Positions 27,475-36,590 of a DNA stretch of 64,000 nt are shown piece by piece. Each line of letters opens with the position of its first letter. The stretch's first letter is position 1. The stretch comes from Desulfotignum sp. GTDB taxonomy: Bacteria; Desulfobacterota; Desulfobacteria; Desulfobacterales; Desulfobacteraceae. Under the pieces are notes generated by a model. The model worked only from the letters and a program-made list of their open reading frames with translations, did no database searches and was not told where the DNA came from. A program made the position numbers and the translations under genes. Where the stretch lies: NCBI GenBank assembly GCA_011390335.1, contig JAABSO010000006.1:1-64000 (forward strand), in the 5' to 3' direction.

Positions 27475-27837
27475 TTAAGTGATTGTGTAAATGCCCCGGC
27501 GGACCCGTTTGATCCGTCCGATTTTATCCAGCCTGAAGATGATATTTCTCAGTTTTTTATCATCAAATCCTGTTGCCGCCTGGATGGTTTTAAAATTTGT
27601 ACCATCCGGATGGTTGGCAATAATTTCCAGGACCCTGGCAGAGGCGCTTTTGCGCTTGGCAGGTTGTCCCCCGGTCTGTTTTTTTGATATGGTCTGTTTT
27701 TGCTGGATAAGCTGTTCCAGTGCGTCAAGCCTGTTATGCAGGGTGTTTATGTCCTCTTTTGTGGGCATATCCAGGCGCTGCAGCAACATTTTGATGAAGC
27801 CTTCCCAGTTGGTACCAATGTCCATGTTGTTTGACAT
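27475..27837 (-). CDS. small winged-helix protein upstream of the M16C protease
   Basis: 120 residues. An N-terminal helical segment with coiled-coil character (about 10-46, RLDALEQLIQQKQ), a basic linker (KKQTGGQPAKRKSASA), then a winged helix (about 66-120: RVLEIIANHPDGTNFKTIQA, ATGFDDKKLRNIIFRL and the basic wing KRVRRGIYTIT). It shares this plan with the protein at 1056-1430. AGGAGA precedes the ATG. It probably regulates or coats DNA. The 20-base gap to the M16C gene implies co-expression. No named family is recognised. Confidence 0.7.
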   Translation of the reverse strand: MSNNMDIGTNWEGFIKMLLQRLDMPTKEDINTLHNRLDALEQLIQQKQTISKKQTGGQPAKRKSASARVLEIIANHPDGTNFKTIQAATGFDDKKLRNIIFRLDKIGRIKRVRRGIYTIT

Positions 27838-28148
27838 GATGCATCTCCTGATCCAAAAATATTTTTTTCAACATACAATACGCAATGCCTTTACAAGATA
27901 TGCGCATCACCAAAAAATATACCAAAAAAGTCTGCCTGCGCGCTTTTTAGTTATATTACCCTGTTTGCCGGTATTGAATCTTGTGCGATGTTGGCGTATA
28001 TTATCTTTGTGTATACGTTAAAATTACTTCTGAAAATACTGAAAGTCAAGTAGTAATTTTCCATGGGGCAGGAAAAAAAAGTAAATTGCAGCCAGACAAA
28101 AACCTGCAAATTCTGTCCTATAACCCATTTGAAATTTGGATAAACCCT
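27838..28148. other. divergent control region between wHTH and rsmA
   Basis: About 311 AT-rich bases upstream of both genes. AAAATTACT (28020-28028) and AGTAATTTT (28052-28060) are a perfect 9-bp inverted repeat in the rsmA leader. An in-frame extension of rsmA runs through this region but lacks family similarity. Promoters must lie here but I cannot place them firmly. Confidence 0.45.
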
Positions 28149-29000
28149 GTGACACATCCAGGACAATTGTTAAAACAGGAAAGTCTTTATGCTGGTAAGG
28201 AAATGGGGCAGAACTTTCTCTGTGATCCTTCCACAGCCCGGATGATCGTTGACCGGACAGCGATATCTGCAGACAGCCGGGTGTTGGAAATCGGCCCCGG
28301 CCTGGGGGCATTGACCATTCCCATTGCAGAAAAAACCCGGCAGGTGATTGTGGTGGAAAAGGATAGACGTCTGGTGTCAGTATTGAGAAAAGAGCTGGAA
28401 AATCACGGAATCGACTGGGTTGCCATCCTGGGCCAGGATATTATGAAGACCGACATTCCGGCACTGGCAAAGGACAAAAAACTTGTGGTCATTTCAAATC
28501 TGCCCTATAATATCTCTTCTCAGATTCTGTTCCGGCTTGTCCAGGAGCGGGCCTGTATAGAAAAGGCATTTTTGATGTTTCAAAAAGAACTGGCAGACCG
28601 CATCCTGTCACCCCCCGGGAAAAAAGCATACTCCCGGCTGTCTGCCGTTGCCCAGTACGCAGCCACGATCACATTTGTGGCCAATGTCGGTCCAGCCGCA
28701 TTTTTTCCCAGACCGGCAGTGGATTCCACGGTTCTAAGATTTGATTTTCATGCGCCGTCAACCGTGTCTGCTGCCACAGAAACCCTTTTGTTTACAGTAA
28801 TAAAGGCTGCTTTTTCCAAGCGGCGCAAATCGTTGAAAAATTCTCTGGTGGGACAGGACCTGGGACTGCAGAAGCATGCCATTGCACAGGCCCTGGACCA
28901 GGCAAAGATTGTTCCTGAAAGACGGGCAGAAACCCTGACAAAAGATGAATTTTTAACCTTGACCCGGTCGGTACAGACTATTTTGGAAAAAAAATTATGA
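28149..29000 (+). CDS. rsmA: 16S rRNA dimethyladenosine transferase (KsgA)
   Basis: 283 residues from a GTG start. Family landmarks: THPGQLLKQESLYAGKEMGQ, NFLCDPSTARMI, the SAM motif VLEIGPGLGALT, VVEKDRRLVSVL, the catalytic VISNLPYNISSQIL and the C-terminal FSKRRKSLKNSL. It dimethylates the two adjacent adenosines in the 3' loop of 16S rRNA during 30S maturation. GTG 28149 restores the usual N-terminus. The longer frame from 27981 adds 56 residues that do not look like the family. The HD-GYP gene overlaps by 4 bases. Confidence 0.95.
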   Translation: MTHPGQLLKQESLYAGKEMGQNFLCDPSTARMIVDRTAISADSRVLEIGPGLGALTIPIAEKTRQVIVVEKDRRLVSVLRKELENHGIDWVAILGQDIMKTDIPALAKDKKLVVISNLPYNISSQILFRLVQERACIEKAFLMFQKELADRILSPPGKKAYSRLSAVAQYAATITFVANVGPAAFFPRPAVDSTVLRFDFHAPSTVSAATETLLFTVIKAAFSKRRKSLKNSLVGQDLGLQKHAIAQALDQAKIVPERRAETLTKDEFLTLTRSVQTILEKKL

Positions 29001-30418
29001 CAAATACCATGGTGACCATTGACAATCTTATAGAGATTGTCAAATCAGGCGGGAAAGTTAAGACAGGCGTGGATGTCTACAACACTAAAGGGACCTTGCT
29101 GCTGGAAAAAACCGTTTTTGTGGAAAAGCCCCGGACACTTGAGATCATCAAAGAAAACGGCATCCGGTCTGTGATGGTCAACGCGTCCAATAACGGCGGG
29201 CTCTGGGATGAAAACGGCAACGAGATCCAGTTTTCCAGCGACAAAACGGTTGATCCTGTCCCCACTGAAAAAGGGGCCCCTCTGCCCCCTCCGTCAGAAC
29301 AGGTGCAGTTTTCCGGGGATGTGGGGCAGCGCCTTCAGGAAATTGAGGCCATAAAAAAACAGGCAGCAGTGCAGTACCTGAAGGCCAAAGATTGTATCAA
29401 AGCGGCCATTGGACAAATAAAAGAAAACAATGGCCAGTTTGATATCACTGCAGTGGAGGACCAGGTGCTCCAATTGTCGGATTTTCTGGTGTCCAGGGGC
29501 CATCCGTTTTCTTATCTGAACAGGGAGATCTTTTCCTTTGACGATTATCTGTTCAACCACTCCATTAATGTCTGCGCCACAGCAACAGCGGTTGTACACA
29601 GATTCAATACCCATTTTTCCCGCACCGTGGAGAGATTTCTGTCTGAAAACAGCGGCGATATCCCGGGCAATGTGTTCAAGTCAAAAGAAAAAACCGATCA
29701 CGGATTCCGGTATTATTATCCAGATGAAATCACAGAGATGTCTCTGGGGTTTTTCCTTTATGATATCGGCAAGGTGATGATTCCGGAACCGCTGCTCAAC
29801 AAAACCGGCCGGCTGACCCCCAAAGAATTTGATATGATCAAGCGCCATTCCTATGAATACGGTTCTGAGATACTTGAAAAAAACAATATTCAGAGCGCGG
29901 TGCTCAAAAATATTGTGGCCTACCACCATGCCCCGCTGTTCCAGAATGAAGAAGGGTGTTATCCCACTGATAAAGACAGCAGTGATATCCCGTTGTATGT
30001 CAAAATCTGCAAGCTGGCAGATATCTATGATGCCATGACCTCCAAGCGCAGTTACAAGGAAGCCTTGAACCAGATTTCCGCCGTTACAGAGGTGTTTCGC
30101 ACATATGTGAAAAAAAACACCATGCTGCAGTTCATCCTCCACGCATTCGTCAAAAGCATCGGCATTTATCCGCCGGGCAGCATTGTGTTTCTGAAAAACC
30201 GCCAGATGGCCTATGTGCTGGAAAGCAAAGGACCACTGGTGCTGCCTTTTACCGATACCAGCGGCAATACACTGCACCGCAGTTCAGATCCGGTGGATCT
30301 GGGAGAACAGGGTGCAGATCCCATACTGTCCATTGACAGTTCCCGGAGTATTCGGAGCCCGAAAGAGGTTTACAATCTTTTGCCTGAGTTCCTCAGGCAG
30401 GCTGCCGTGTCTGCCTGA
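28997..30418 (+). CDS. HD-GYP domain protein with degenerate metal site
   Basis: 473 residues. The N-terminal 65 residues (LIEIVKSGGKVKTGVDVY) resemble the leader of HD-GYP phosphodiesterases. The HD-GYP domain runs from about 185 to 400: FNHSINVCATATAVV, SLGFFLYDIGKVMIPEPLL, KTGRLTPKEFDMIKRHSYEY, YHHAPLF, CKLADIYDAMTSKRSYKEAL. The key HD doublet is YD (about residue 254) and the GYP motif is GCYP. HD-GYP enzymes degrade c-di-GMP with an HD-based di-metal site, so this protein may have lost catalysis. It overlaps rsmA by 4 bases. Confidence 0.9.
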   Translation: MTNTMVTIDNLIEIVKSGGKVKTGVDVYNTKGTLLLEKTVFVEKPRTLEIIKENGIRSVMVNASNNGGLWDENGNEIQFSSDKTVDPVPTEKGAPLPPPSEQVQFSGDVGQRLQEIEAIKKQAAVQYLKAKDCIKAAIGQIKENNGQFDITAVEDQVLQLSDFLVSRGHPFSYLNREIFSFDDYLFNHSINVCATATAVVHRFNTHFSRTVERFLSENSGDIPGNVFKSKEKTDHGFRYYYPDEITEMSLGFFLYDIGKVMIPEPLLNKTGRLTPKEFDMIKRHSYEYGSEILEKNNIQSAVLKNIVAYHHAPLFQNEEGCYPTDKDSSDIPLYVKICKLADIYDAMTSKRSYKEALNQISAVTEVFRTYVKKNTMLQFILHAFVKSIGIYPPGSIVFLKNRQMAYVLESKGPLVLPFTDTSGNTLHRSSDPVDLGEQGADPILSIDSSRSIRSPKEVYNLLPEFLRQAAVSA

Positions 30419-30476
30419 TCCTTTACCGCTCCTAAGCACAACATAACAAACCAGTTGAAAACAGAAAGGAAAATGC

Positions 30477-31703
30477 ATGATCAGAGCCAATGAAAATTAC
30501 CAGAAGCTGCAGGCTTCTTATCTTTTTTCAGATATTGCACAGCGTGTGGCCCTTTTTCAAAAAAATAATCCTGAGGCAAAAATTATACGCCTTGGCATCG
30601 GAGATGTGACAAGGGCCCTGCCCCCGGCCGTAATCGCCGCCTTTCATGAAGGGGTGGATGAGATGGCCGAAGATGTGACATTCAGGGGATACGGCCCGGA
30701 GCAGGGGTACGCGTTTTTGCGGGAAAAAATTGCAGCCCATGATTACCGGACCAGGGGGGCTGACATCTCTGCTGATGAAATCTTTATCAGTGACGGGGCC
30801 AAATGTGATACCGGCAATTTCCAGGAACTGTTTGCCAGGGATATAAAAATCGCCATTCCAGATCCGGTGTATCCGGTGTATCTGGACACCAATGTCATGG
30901 CAGGCAGAACCGGTGTATTCAAAGAGGGCAGATACCAGGACATTGTCTACATGGACTGTGTTAAGGAGAACAGTTTCCTCCCGCAGATTCCGGATGAACC
31001 TGTGGATCTTATCTACCTGTGCTTTCCCAACAACCCCACAGGCACCTGTGCCACAAGAGCAGAACTTGCCGCATGGGTGGATTATGCACAAGAGAACAAG
31101 GCATTGATTTTGTTTGATGCGGCCTATGAGGCCTTTATCCGGGATGATGACCTGCCCAGAAGTATTTATGAAATTGACGGGGCAGCCAGGGTGGCGGTGG
31201 AGTTCAGAAGTTTTTCCAAGACAGCAGGATTCACCGGTACCAGGTGCGGATTCACCGTGGTGCCGAAAGACTGCACTGTGTTTTCGGGCAAAGGAGAGCA
31301 GATTTCTCTGCATGGGTTGTGGCACCGCAGGCAGAGCACCAAATTCAACGGTGTTTCCTACCCGGTCCAGAAGGCAGCAGAAGCGGTGTATTCCGCGGAA
31401 GGCCAAAAACAGATCAAAGAACTGGTGTCTTTGTACCTGGAAAATGCGGATATTATCTGCCGGACGGTTGAAGATCTGGGTTTTGGGTATGCAGGGGGGA
31501 AAAATTCTCCTTATATCTGGGTGGACGGCCAGGGTAGAGACTCCTGGGAATTTTTTGACCTGCTGCTCAACCGGGCATCCGTGGTGTGTACGCCGGGCGG
31601 CGGGTTTGGCCGGTGCGGCAAACCCTATATCCGTATCTCTGCATTTAACAGCCGGCAAAATGTGGTCCAGGCCATGGAAAGAATAAAAGAGGCCCTGCAA
31701 TGA
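30477..31703 (+). CDS. dapL: LL-diaminopimelate aminotransferase
   Basis: 408 residues. Class I/II aminotransferase fold with DapL signatures: [83 protein letters not shown] and the PLP lysine in [13 protein letters not shown]. It converts tetrahydrodipicolinate directly to LL-diaminopimelate, bypassing the acyl-DAP route. AAAGGAA precedes the ATG. It is joined to moeA by an ATGA overlap, so the two are co-translated although the pathways are unrelated. Confidence 0.96.
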   Translation: MIRANENYQKLQASYLFSDIAQRVALFQKNNPEAKIIRLGIGDVTRALPPAVIAAFHEGVDEMAEDVTFRGYGPEQGYAFLREKIAAHDYRTRGADISADEIFISDGAKCDTGNFQELFARDIKIAIPDPVYPVYLDTNVMAGRTGVFKEGRYQDIVYMDCVKENSFLPQIPDEPVDLIYLCFPNNPTGTCATRAELAAWVDYAQENKALILFDAAYEAFIRDDDLPRSIYEIDGAARVAVEFRSFSKTAGFTGTRCGFTVVPKDCTVFSGKGEQISLHGLWHRRQSTKFNGVSYPVQKAAEAVYSAEGQKQIKELVSLYLENADIICRTVEDLGFGYAGGKNSPYIWVDGQGRDSWEFFDLLLNRASVVCTPGGGFGRCGKPYIRISAFNSRQNVVQAMERIKEALQ

Positions 31704-32926
31704 GCCATTTTTTCAAAGTAAAAACCCTTGACGAGGTCATGGCCTTAAAACAGCAGTTTGTGCCCAAAGAACCGGAAACCATTGCCGTGGCATCCGCTTT
31801 TTCCCGGATACTGGCACAGGATGTGACAGCGTCCCGGAATATGCCGGGATTTCGGCGGGCCACCATGGACGGATATGCCATACAGGCATCGGCTTCTTTC
31901 GGGGCTTCAGAATCCACACCGGCATGGCTTGAGATCCAGGGATCCATCCTTATGGGACAGGTGCCTGATTTTGTGCTGGCACCGGGAAAAGCCGCCGGCA
32001 TCGCCACAGGGGGGATGCTGCCCCGGGGTGCGGATGCTGTTGTCATGGTGGAACATACCCAGACCATAGATGATACCTCTCTTGAAATTTACAAGAGTGT
32101 AGCCCCTCTCCAGAACGTCATTGATGAAGATGAAGATTTTCAAACAGGTGAGGTGGTATTGGCGGCCGGTACTTTTCTGCGTCCCCAGGAGGTGGGGCTG
32201 GCCGCCGGCATGGGACTTTCAACCTTGCCGGTGTACCAGGTGCCGAAGGTGGGCATTATTTCAACAGGTGATGAAATAATGCCCATCCATGAAGATCCCT
32301 CACCCGGGCGCATCCGGGATATAAACTCCTATACCCTGTCAGGTTTTGTGCAGGAAGCCCATGCACTGCCTGTGCGGTACGGGATCATCAAAGATGATCC
32401 CGGTGCATTGCGGGCCTGCTGTGAGAAGGCACTGGCTGAAACCGATATGGTGCTCATATCAGGGGGCAGTTCCGTTGGAACCCGGGATTATACAGTGGAG
32501 GTGCTGTCGCAGCTTCCGGATACGGACATCCTGGTCCACGGCATGTCGGTGAGCCCGGGCAAACCCACTATTCTGGCAAGAAGCGGCATCATACCTGTAT
32601 GGGGCCTGCCCGGCCAGGTGGTGTCCGCCATGGTGGTGATGAAAATGGTGGTGGTGCCTTTTCTGCACAGGATCCAGGGGTATGCCGCCCCCAGGCCCAT
32701 TGTCCGGATACCGGCCAGACTGACCCGGAATGTTGCCTCTGCCCAGGGCAGGCGGGATTTTATCCGGGTGGTGCTGGAAAATGGACCGGACGGGCTTATG
32801 GCAAAACCGGTGCTGGGAAAATCCGGTTTGATCCGGACCATGGTCCTTGCAGACGGGCTTCTGGATATTGGTGAAAACCTGGAAGGCCTGGAAAAAAATA
32901 CCTGGACACAGGTCATTGTTCTGTAA
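31700..32926 (+). CDS. moeA: molybdopterin molybdenumtransferase MoeA
   Basis: 408 residues, usual MoeA length. Motifs: [33 protein letters not shown], a [10 protein letters not shown] loop, [28 protein letters not shown] and [15 protein letters not shown]. MoeA inserts molybdate or tungstate into adenylylated molybdopterin. It is followed, after 58 bases, by a second MoeA with a C-terminal binding-protein domain. Two MoeA copies are common where both molybdenum and tungsten enzymes are made, but which metal each handles cannot be read. Confidence 0.95.
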   Translation: MSHFFKVKTLDEVMALKQQFVPKEPETIAVASAFSRILAQDVTASRNMPGFRRATMDGYAIQASASFGASESTPAWLEIQGSILMGQVPDFVLAPGKAAGIATGGMLPRGADAVVMVEHTQTIDDTSLEIYKSVAPLQNVIDEDEDFQTGEVVLAAGTFLRPQEVGLAAGMGLSTLPVYQVPKVGIISTGDEIMPIHEDPSPGRIRDINSYTLSGFVQEAHALPVRYGIIKDDPGALRACCEKALAETDMVLISGGSSVGTRDYTVEVLSQLPDTDILVHGMSVSPGKPTILARSGIIPVWGLPGQVVSAMVVMKMVVVPFLHRIQGYAAPRPIVRIPARLTRNVASAQGRRDFIRVVLENGPDGLMAKPVLGKSGLIRTMVLADGLLDIGENLEGLEKNTWTQVIVL

Positions 32927-32984
32927 TACCGGCAAAATTACCCCTATAAAAAATATCAGCAACACGCATACAGGAAAACCATTT

Positions 32985-34916
32985 ATGACTTCAAAACGCA
33001 ACATATACCTGGATACAAAACCCATAGAAACCGCCTGGCAGATACTGACAGATACCTTTAAAGACTGTGTCACCCCTGTGGAAACCATTGATGTGACAGC
33101 TGCCCGGGGCCGTGTTCTGGCAGCCCCGGCCATTGCGGTGCTGTCCAGTCCCAATTTCCATGCAGCTGCCATGGACGGCATTGCAGTGGATGCGAAACAC
33201 ACATTCGGTGCCAGTGATGAAGCACCGAAAACCCTTGTGCCCGGAAAAGATGCTTTCTGGGTCAACACCGGTCATGCCATGCCGGATGGGACCAATGCCG
33301 TGATCATGATTGAACATGTGAATGTTATTGATGAGAACACCGTTGAAATTGAAGCACCGGTATTTCCCTGGCAGCATGTCCGCAAAATGGGAGAGGATAT
33401 CGTTGCCACCAAACTTTTGTTCCCCCGGGGACAGCAGATCAATGCCTATGCCATGGGTGCGCTGTTATCAGGTGGTATTTTCAGGGTAGGGGTGTATAAA
33501 AAGCCCCGGGTGCTCATCATTCCCACAGGATCAGAACTTGTCCAGTGGCATACGGCCCAGATTGATCAACTTGTCCCGGGACAGGTGGTGGAATCCAATT
33601 CCACGGTTCTGGGTGCCCTGTGCCAGGACAACGGGGCGCAATTTGACTGCCACCCCATGCTCAAAGACGATCTTGACAAGATTACGGCTGCTGTGACCAA
33701 AGCTGTCAAAGGGGACTATGACATGGTCTTGATTATCGGCGGTTCCTCTGCCGGATCAGAGGATTTTGCCCGGCCTGTGATCGCGTCTTTAGGAGAGGTG
33801 CTGGTGCACGGGGTGACCATGATGCCGGGCAAACCGGTATTGATGGGCAAGGTTTTTGAAAAGCCTGTCTTCGGTATTCCCGGATACCCTGTCTCCGCCA
33901 TTGTCGCCTTTGAACAGTTTGCAGGACCGCTGCTGCGCAGGATGCAGAAACTGCCGCAAATGCCCGCCCGGACAGCTCCGGTATCCTTGGCCCGTAAAAT
34001 TGCGTCAAAGCTGGGCCAGGATGAATTTTTGCGGGTGAAAATAGGTGCAGTGGACGGAAAATTGATCGCTTCCCAGCTGCCCAGGGGGTCGGGCAGTATC
34101 ACCACCCTTACAGAAGCAGACGGCATTATCCGGATTCCAAGGGATGTGGAAGGGATTTCAGAAGACGATACCATAACTGCCCAGCTGCTGCGGCCATTGT
34201 CAGCCATAGAAAACACCCTGGTGATCACCGGTTCCCATGACAATACCCTGGATCTGCTGGCGGACCAGATGCGGCGGTCCCATGACGGGATAGGCATTTC
34301 CTCCAGCCATGTGGGAAGCATGGGGGGGCTTATGGCCATCAGAAAAAACGCCTGTCATCTGGCCGGGACCCACCTGCTGGATCCGGATGACGGTACCTAT
34401 AATATTTCTTATATCAAAAAATACCTGCCCAGAATTCCTTTGCGCCTGGTGAACCTGGTCATGCGCGAACAGGGCCTGATCGTGCCCAAAGACAATCCTC
34501 AAGGAATCCGGTCCATAGCTGATCTTGCAGATAAAAAACTGCGGTTCATCAACCGCCAGCCCGGTTCAGGCACCAGGATTCTATTTGATTACAAACTTGG
34601 GGCGCTGGGGGTGGCACCGGCTGATATTCAGGGGTATGAAAATGATGAGTACACCCATATGTCGGTTGCCGTGGCAGTGCTTTCCGGCCGGGCTGATGCA
34701 GGGCTGGGCATCATGGCAGCGGCCCGGGCCCTGGACCTGGATTTTATTCCTGTTGTCACAGAAGCATATGACCTGGTGATTCCAGAGCAGTTTTATCATA
34801 CCCCGAATATCAGGATTCTGCTGGAAACCATCGCAGGCGATGCCTTTAAAAAAAGGGTCCTGGCCCTGGGGGGCTACGGGGTGCAGAAAACAGGTCAGGA
34901 AATGTTCCGGCAGTAA
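32985..34916 (+). CDS. MoeA fused to a periplasmic-binding-like domain
   Basis: 643 residues from ATG 32985, which has AGGAAAACC upstream. The frame extends further up without support. Residues about 1-405 are MoeA (FHAAAMDGIAVDAKHTFGA, MPDGTNAVIMIEH, IIPTGSELV, IIGGSSAGSEDFARP, HGVTMMPGKPVLMG). Residues about 420-640 match the PBP-like/LysR-substrate domain PF12727 (VITGSHDNTLDLLADQMRR, GTHLLDPDDGTYN, FINRQPGSGTRILFDYKL, AVLSGRADAGLGI). That domain in ModE-like proteins binds oxyanions or cofactor precursors. It may sense molybdate or tungstate and gate the MoeA reaction. This is inference. Confidence 0.92.
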   Translation: MTSKRNIYLDTKPIETAWQILTDTFKDCVTPVETIDVTAARGRVLAAPAIAVLSSPNFHAAAMDGIAVDAKHTFGASDEAPKTLVPGKDAFWVNTGHAMPDGTNAVIMIEHVNVIDENTVEIEAPVFPWQHVRKMGEDIVATKLLFPRGQQINAYAMGALLSGGIFRVGVYKKPRVLIIPTGSELVQWHTAQIDQLVPGQVVESNSTVLGALCQDNGAQFDCHPMLKDDLDKITAAVTKAVKGDYDMVLIIGGSSAGSEDFARPVIASLGEVLVHGVTMMPGKPVLMGKVFEKPVFGIPGYPVSAIVAFEQFAGPLLRRMQKLPQMPARTAPVSLARKIASKLGQDEFLRVKIGAVDGKLIASQLPRGSGSITTLTEADGIIRIPRDVEGISEDDTITAQLLRPLSAIENTLVITGSHDNTLDLLADQMRRSHDGIGISSSHVGSMGGLMAIRKNACHLAGTHLLDPDDGTYNISYIKKYLPRIPLRLVNLVMREQGLIVPKDNPQGIRSIADLADKKLRFINRQPGSGTRILFDYKLGALGVAPADIQGYENDEYTHMSVAVAVLSGRADAGLGIMAAARALDLDFIPVVTEAYDLVIPEQFYHTPNIRILLETIAGDAFKKRVLALGGYGVQKTGQEMFRQ

Positions 34917-34927
34917 AAATGAAAAAA

Positions 34928-34955
34928 TGGGGTCAGAAATTAACTTCTGACCCCA
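34928..34955 (+). terminator. GGGGTCAGAA hairpin after the MoeA-PBP gene
   Basis: TGGGGTCAGAA and TTCTGACCCCA form an 11-bp stem with a short loop (TTAAC-like), 12 bases after the stop. There is no T-tract, so it may stabilise the mRNA or be a remnant of a repeated element, as well as help termination. Confidence 0.5.
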
Positions 34956-34968
34956 AGTAGTGTGCAGA

Positions 34969-35010
34969 CATTACAGGGCGGCAGATCACATGGTCTGCCG
35001 CCCTGTAATG
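34969..35010. terminator. 17-bp perfect hairpin between convergent genes
   Basis: A 17-bp perfect stem: positions 34969-34985 pair with 34994-35010 (cores CAGGGCGGCAGA and TCTGCCGCCCTG) around an 8-base loop. It lies between the MoeA-PBP gene and the convergent OmpA lipoprotein gene. On the plus strand it is followed by ATTTTGG and a run of seven T at 35023-35029. It probably terminates from both sides. Confidence 0.65.
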
Positions 35011-35028
35011 ATTTTGGCGATGTTTTTT

Positions 35029-35064
35029 TGTGCTTCCGGGAAAGGCATCTTTCCCGGAAGCACA
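35029..35064. terminator. second, 15-bp hairpin after the OmpA lipoprotein gene
   Basis: TGTGCTTCCGGGAAA (35029-35043) and TTTCCCGGAAGCACA (35050-35064) are perfect complements around a 6-base loop, 10 bases past the OmpA stop on the minus strand. The adjacent A/T run is on the wrong side for a simple intrinsic terminator, so its role is uncertain. Confidence 0.5.
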
Positions 35065-35073
35065 TTGCAGGAT

Positions 35074-36246
35074 TTAATAGGGATGCAGTTCAACCCGTCT
35101 GTTGAGGGACCGGCCGAATTTGGTGCCATTGAGGGCCACCGGTTTGGTGAAGCCGAATCCGGTGGTTGCCATGCGGTTTCTCAAAATACCCTTTTTCACA
35201 AGATATTCTGCAACCGCAGTGGCCCGTCTCATGGACAGGTCTTTGTTATATGCTTTGGTGCCGATATTGTCGGTATGTCCCTGGATTTCCACGCTCATGG
35301 CCGGGTTCTTCTTCATAATGGCCGCAACTTCGTCCAGTAAGGAATAGGCTTCCGGTTTGATAACCGCTTTGTCAAAATCAAACAGGACATTATCAAGCGT
35401 CCAGCAGCCCACTGCATTGACCCGGGCACCCTCAGGTGTTCCCGGACACTGGTCTTCGTCATCATATACCCCGTCTCCATCGGAATCCTTTCTTTCCGGT
35501 GCGGGTGCAGGCGCAGGCGCGGGTGCAGAGACAGATTTTTCTTTGAGAAATGCATTTTTTACAAAGGCTGCCATGCCGGCATTGGTCATGATATCATCAG
35601 CGGTAGTGAAAAATCCGCATGTGCCGTCTGCCACATCCTGGAGCAGCTGGCGGCCTTCAGGGGCATCCCCCACCAGGACAGTATAGATACACAGGGATGA
35701 GCCGTATCTGTTCTTTAAATCCTGGGCCTGTTCGCGCACATTTGTCATATCCTTGCCGTCGCTGATGACGACCACGGCATTATAAATGCCGGCCAGTCCG
35801 TCCAGATCTGCTTGTGCAGCATCCAGAGCAATGCCCAGAGGGCTGGTGCCGCCGGGCTTGACTATGTTCTCCAGACCGTCAGCAATGCCTTTTGTGGTAT
35901 AGGTTTCCATGCCGAATAACAATTCGGTTTTGTTTTTGGAAAAAGATGGATGGTGGCCAAAAGATCTGAGGCCTGCTGTCTGGCCCAGCTCGGGCAGGGT
36001 CATGTTCAGGCGCTGGGCAATGGTCTTGGCAGTGGTGAATTTGGCGTTTCCATTGTAGTCATGCCGCATGGAGCTGGATGCATCCAGGATCACGACAAAA
36101 TTTTCCACCTTTGATTCAAACTGGTTGGCATCAAAGTGCAGGGCGGTGAATGACGGCAGTTCAGCTGGTTCCTTGGTTGCACAGCCGAACAAAAAAACAA
36201 AGGAAAGAACAGCCAGAAGACTTTGGATTACAATTTTTTTGCTCAT
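35074..36246 (-). CDS. VWA-TSP3-OmpA outer-membrane lipoprotein
   Basis: 390 residues. Lipobox LFGC with Cys22 after a hydrophobic leader. A VWA domain (about 48-235) with an intact MIDAS DASSSM (D55, S57, S59). A PAPAPAPAPA linker follows, then a calcium-binding thrombospondin-3-like repeat (DSDGDGVYDDEDQCPG, about 255-270) and a C-terminal OmpA peptidoglycan-binding domain (about 285-390: NVLFDFDKAVIKPEAY, IQGHTDNIGT, LSMRRATAVAEYL). It is probably anchored in the outer membrane, holding peptidoglycan while displaying a VWA adhesion or sensing module. It has no partner gene. Confidence 0.9.
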   Translation of the reverse strand: MSKKIVIQSLLAVLSFVFLFGCATKEPAELPSFTALHFDANQFESKVENFVVILDASSSMRHDYNGNAKFTTAKTIAQRLNMTLPELGQTAGLRSFGHHPSFSKNKTELLFGMETYTTKGIADGLENIVKPGGTSPLGIALDAAQADLDGLAGIYNAVVVISDGKDMTNVREQAQDLKNRYGSSLCIYTVLVGDAPEGRQLLQDVADGTCGFFTTADDIMTNAGMAAFVKNAFLKEKSVSAPAPAPAPAPERKDSDGDGVYDDEDQCPGTPEGARVNAVGCWTLDNVLFDFDKAVIKPEAYSLLDEVAAIMKKNPAMSVEIQGHTDNIGTKAYNKDLSMRRATAVAEYLVKKGILRNRMATTGFGFTKPVALNGTKFGRSLNRRVELHPY

Positions 36247-36590
36247 TTTTTTCTCCTTTCAAAAGATTGGACATTTGGATCATCATGGTGATGTTTTATG
36301 AAAACTTCAATTTGAGAACCTGCTCACCATGTTGTATGCTTGCAAATAATCATATAGCAGAATTTGAATGAAATCAACTCCAAACTGCAAAATTTAGGAA
36401 AAGAAAACTACTTTTGCATCTGATAAAAAAAGTAAAAAAACCCAGGCTGGTTTCCAACAATAACTTGCAATTTGGGGCCAACAATAATATGTACAGTGCC
36501 TGGCACACTTCATGAAACATCTGCCTGAGTATACATAAACCAGTGATCTGGTCCGGCAGACGCGCATATTATAAAATAAGGGAAGAAAGA
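36247..36590. other. intergenic region before uppP, no gene seen
   Basis: About 344 AT-rich bases between divergent genes. I see AAGGGAAGAAAGA just before the uppP ATG and an AT-rich TATTATAAAATAAG near 36567-36580 as a possible -10 area. A CTGGCAC at about 36499 lacks a TTGC partner, so it is not a sigma-54 site. No RNA structure is convincing. Confidence 0.45.

Noticed and set aside
27981..28148. Longer N-terminus for RsmA from 27981
   Set aside because: The extra 56 residues do not match the family, which begins at THPGQLLKQ. The GTG at 28149 gives the normal length.
30528..31700. A 390-codon minus-strand frame opposite dapL
   Set aside because: It mirrors dapL completely, has no motif and no ribosome-binding site.
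36495..36515. CTGGCAC before uppP as a sigma-54 promoter
   Set aside because: The matching -12 element is ATGA rather than TTGC, so the key bases are missing.
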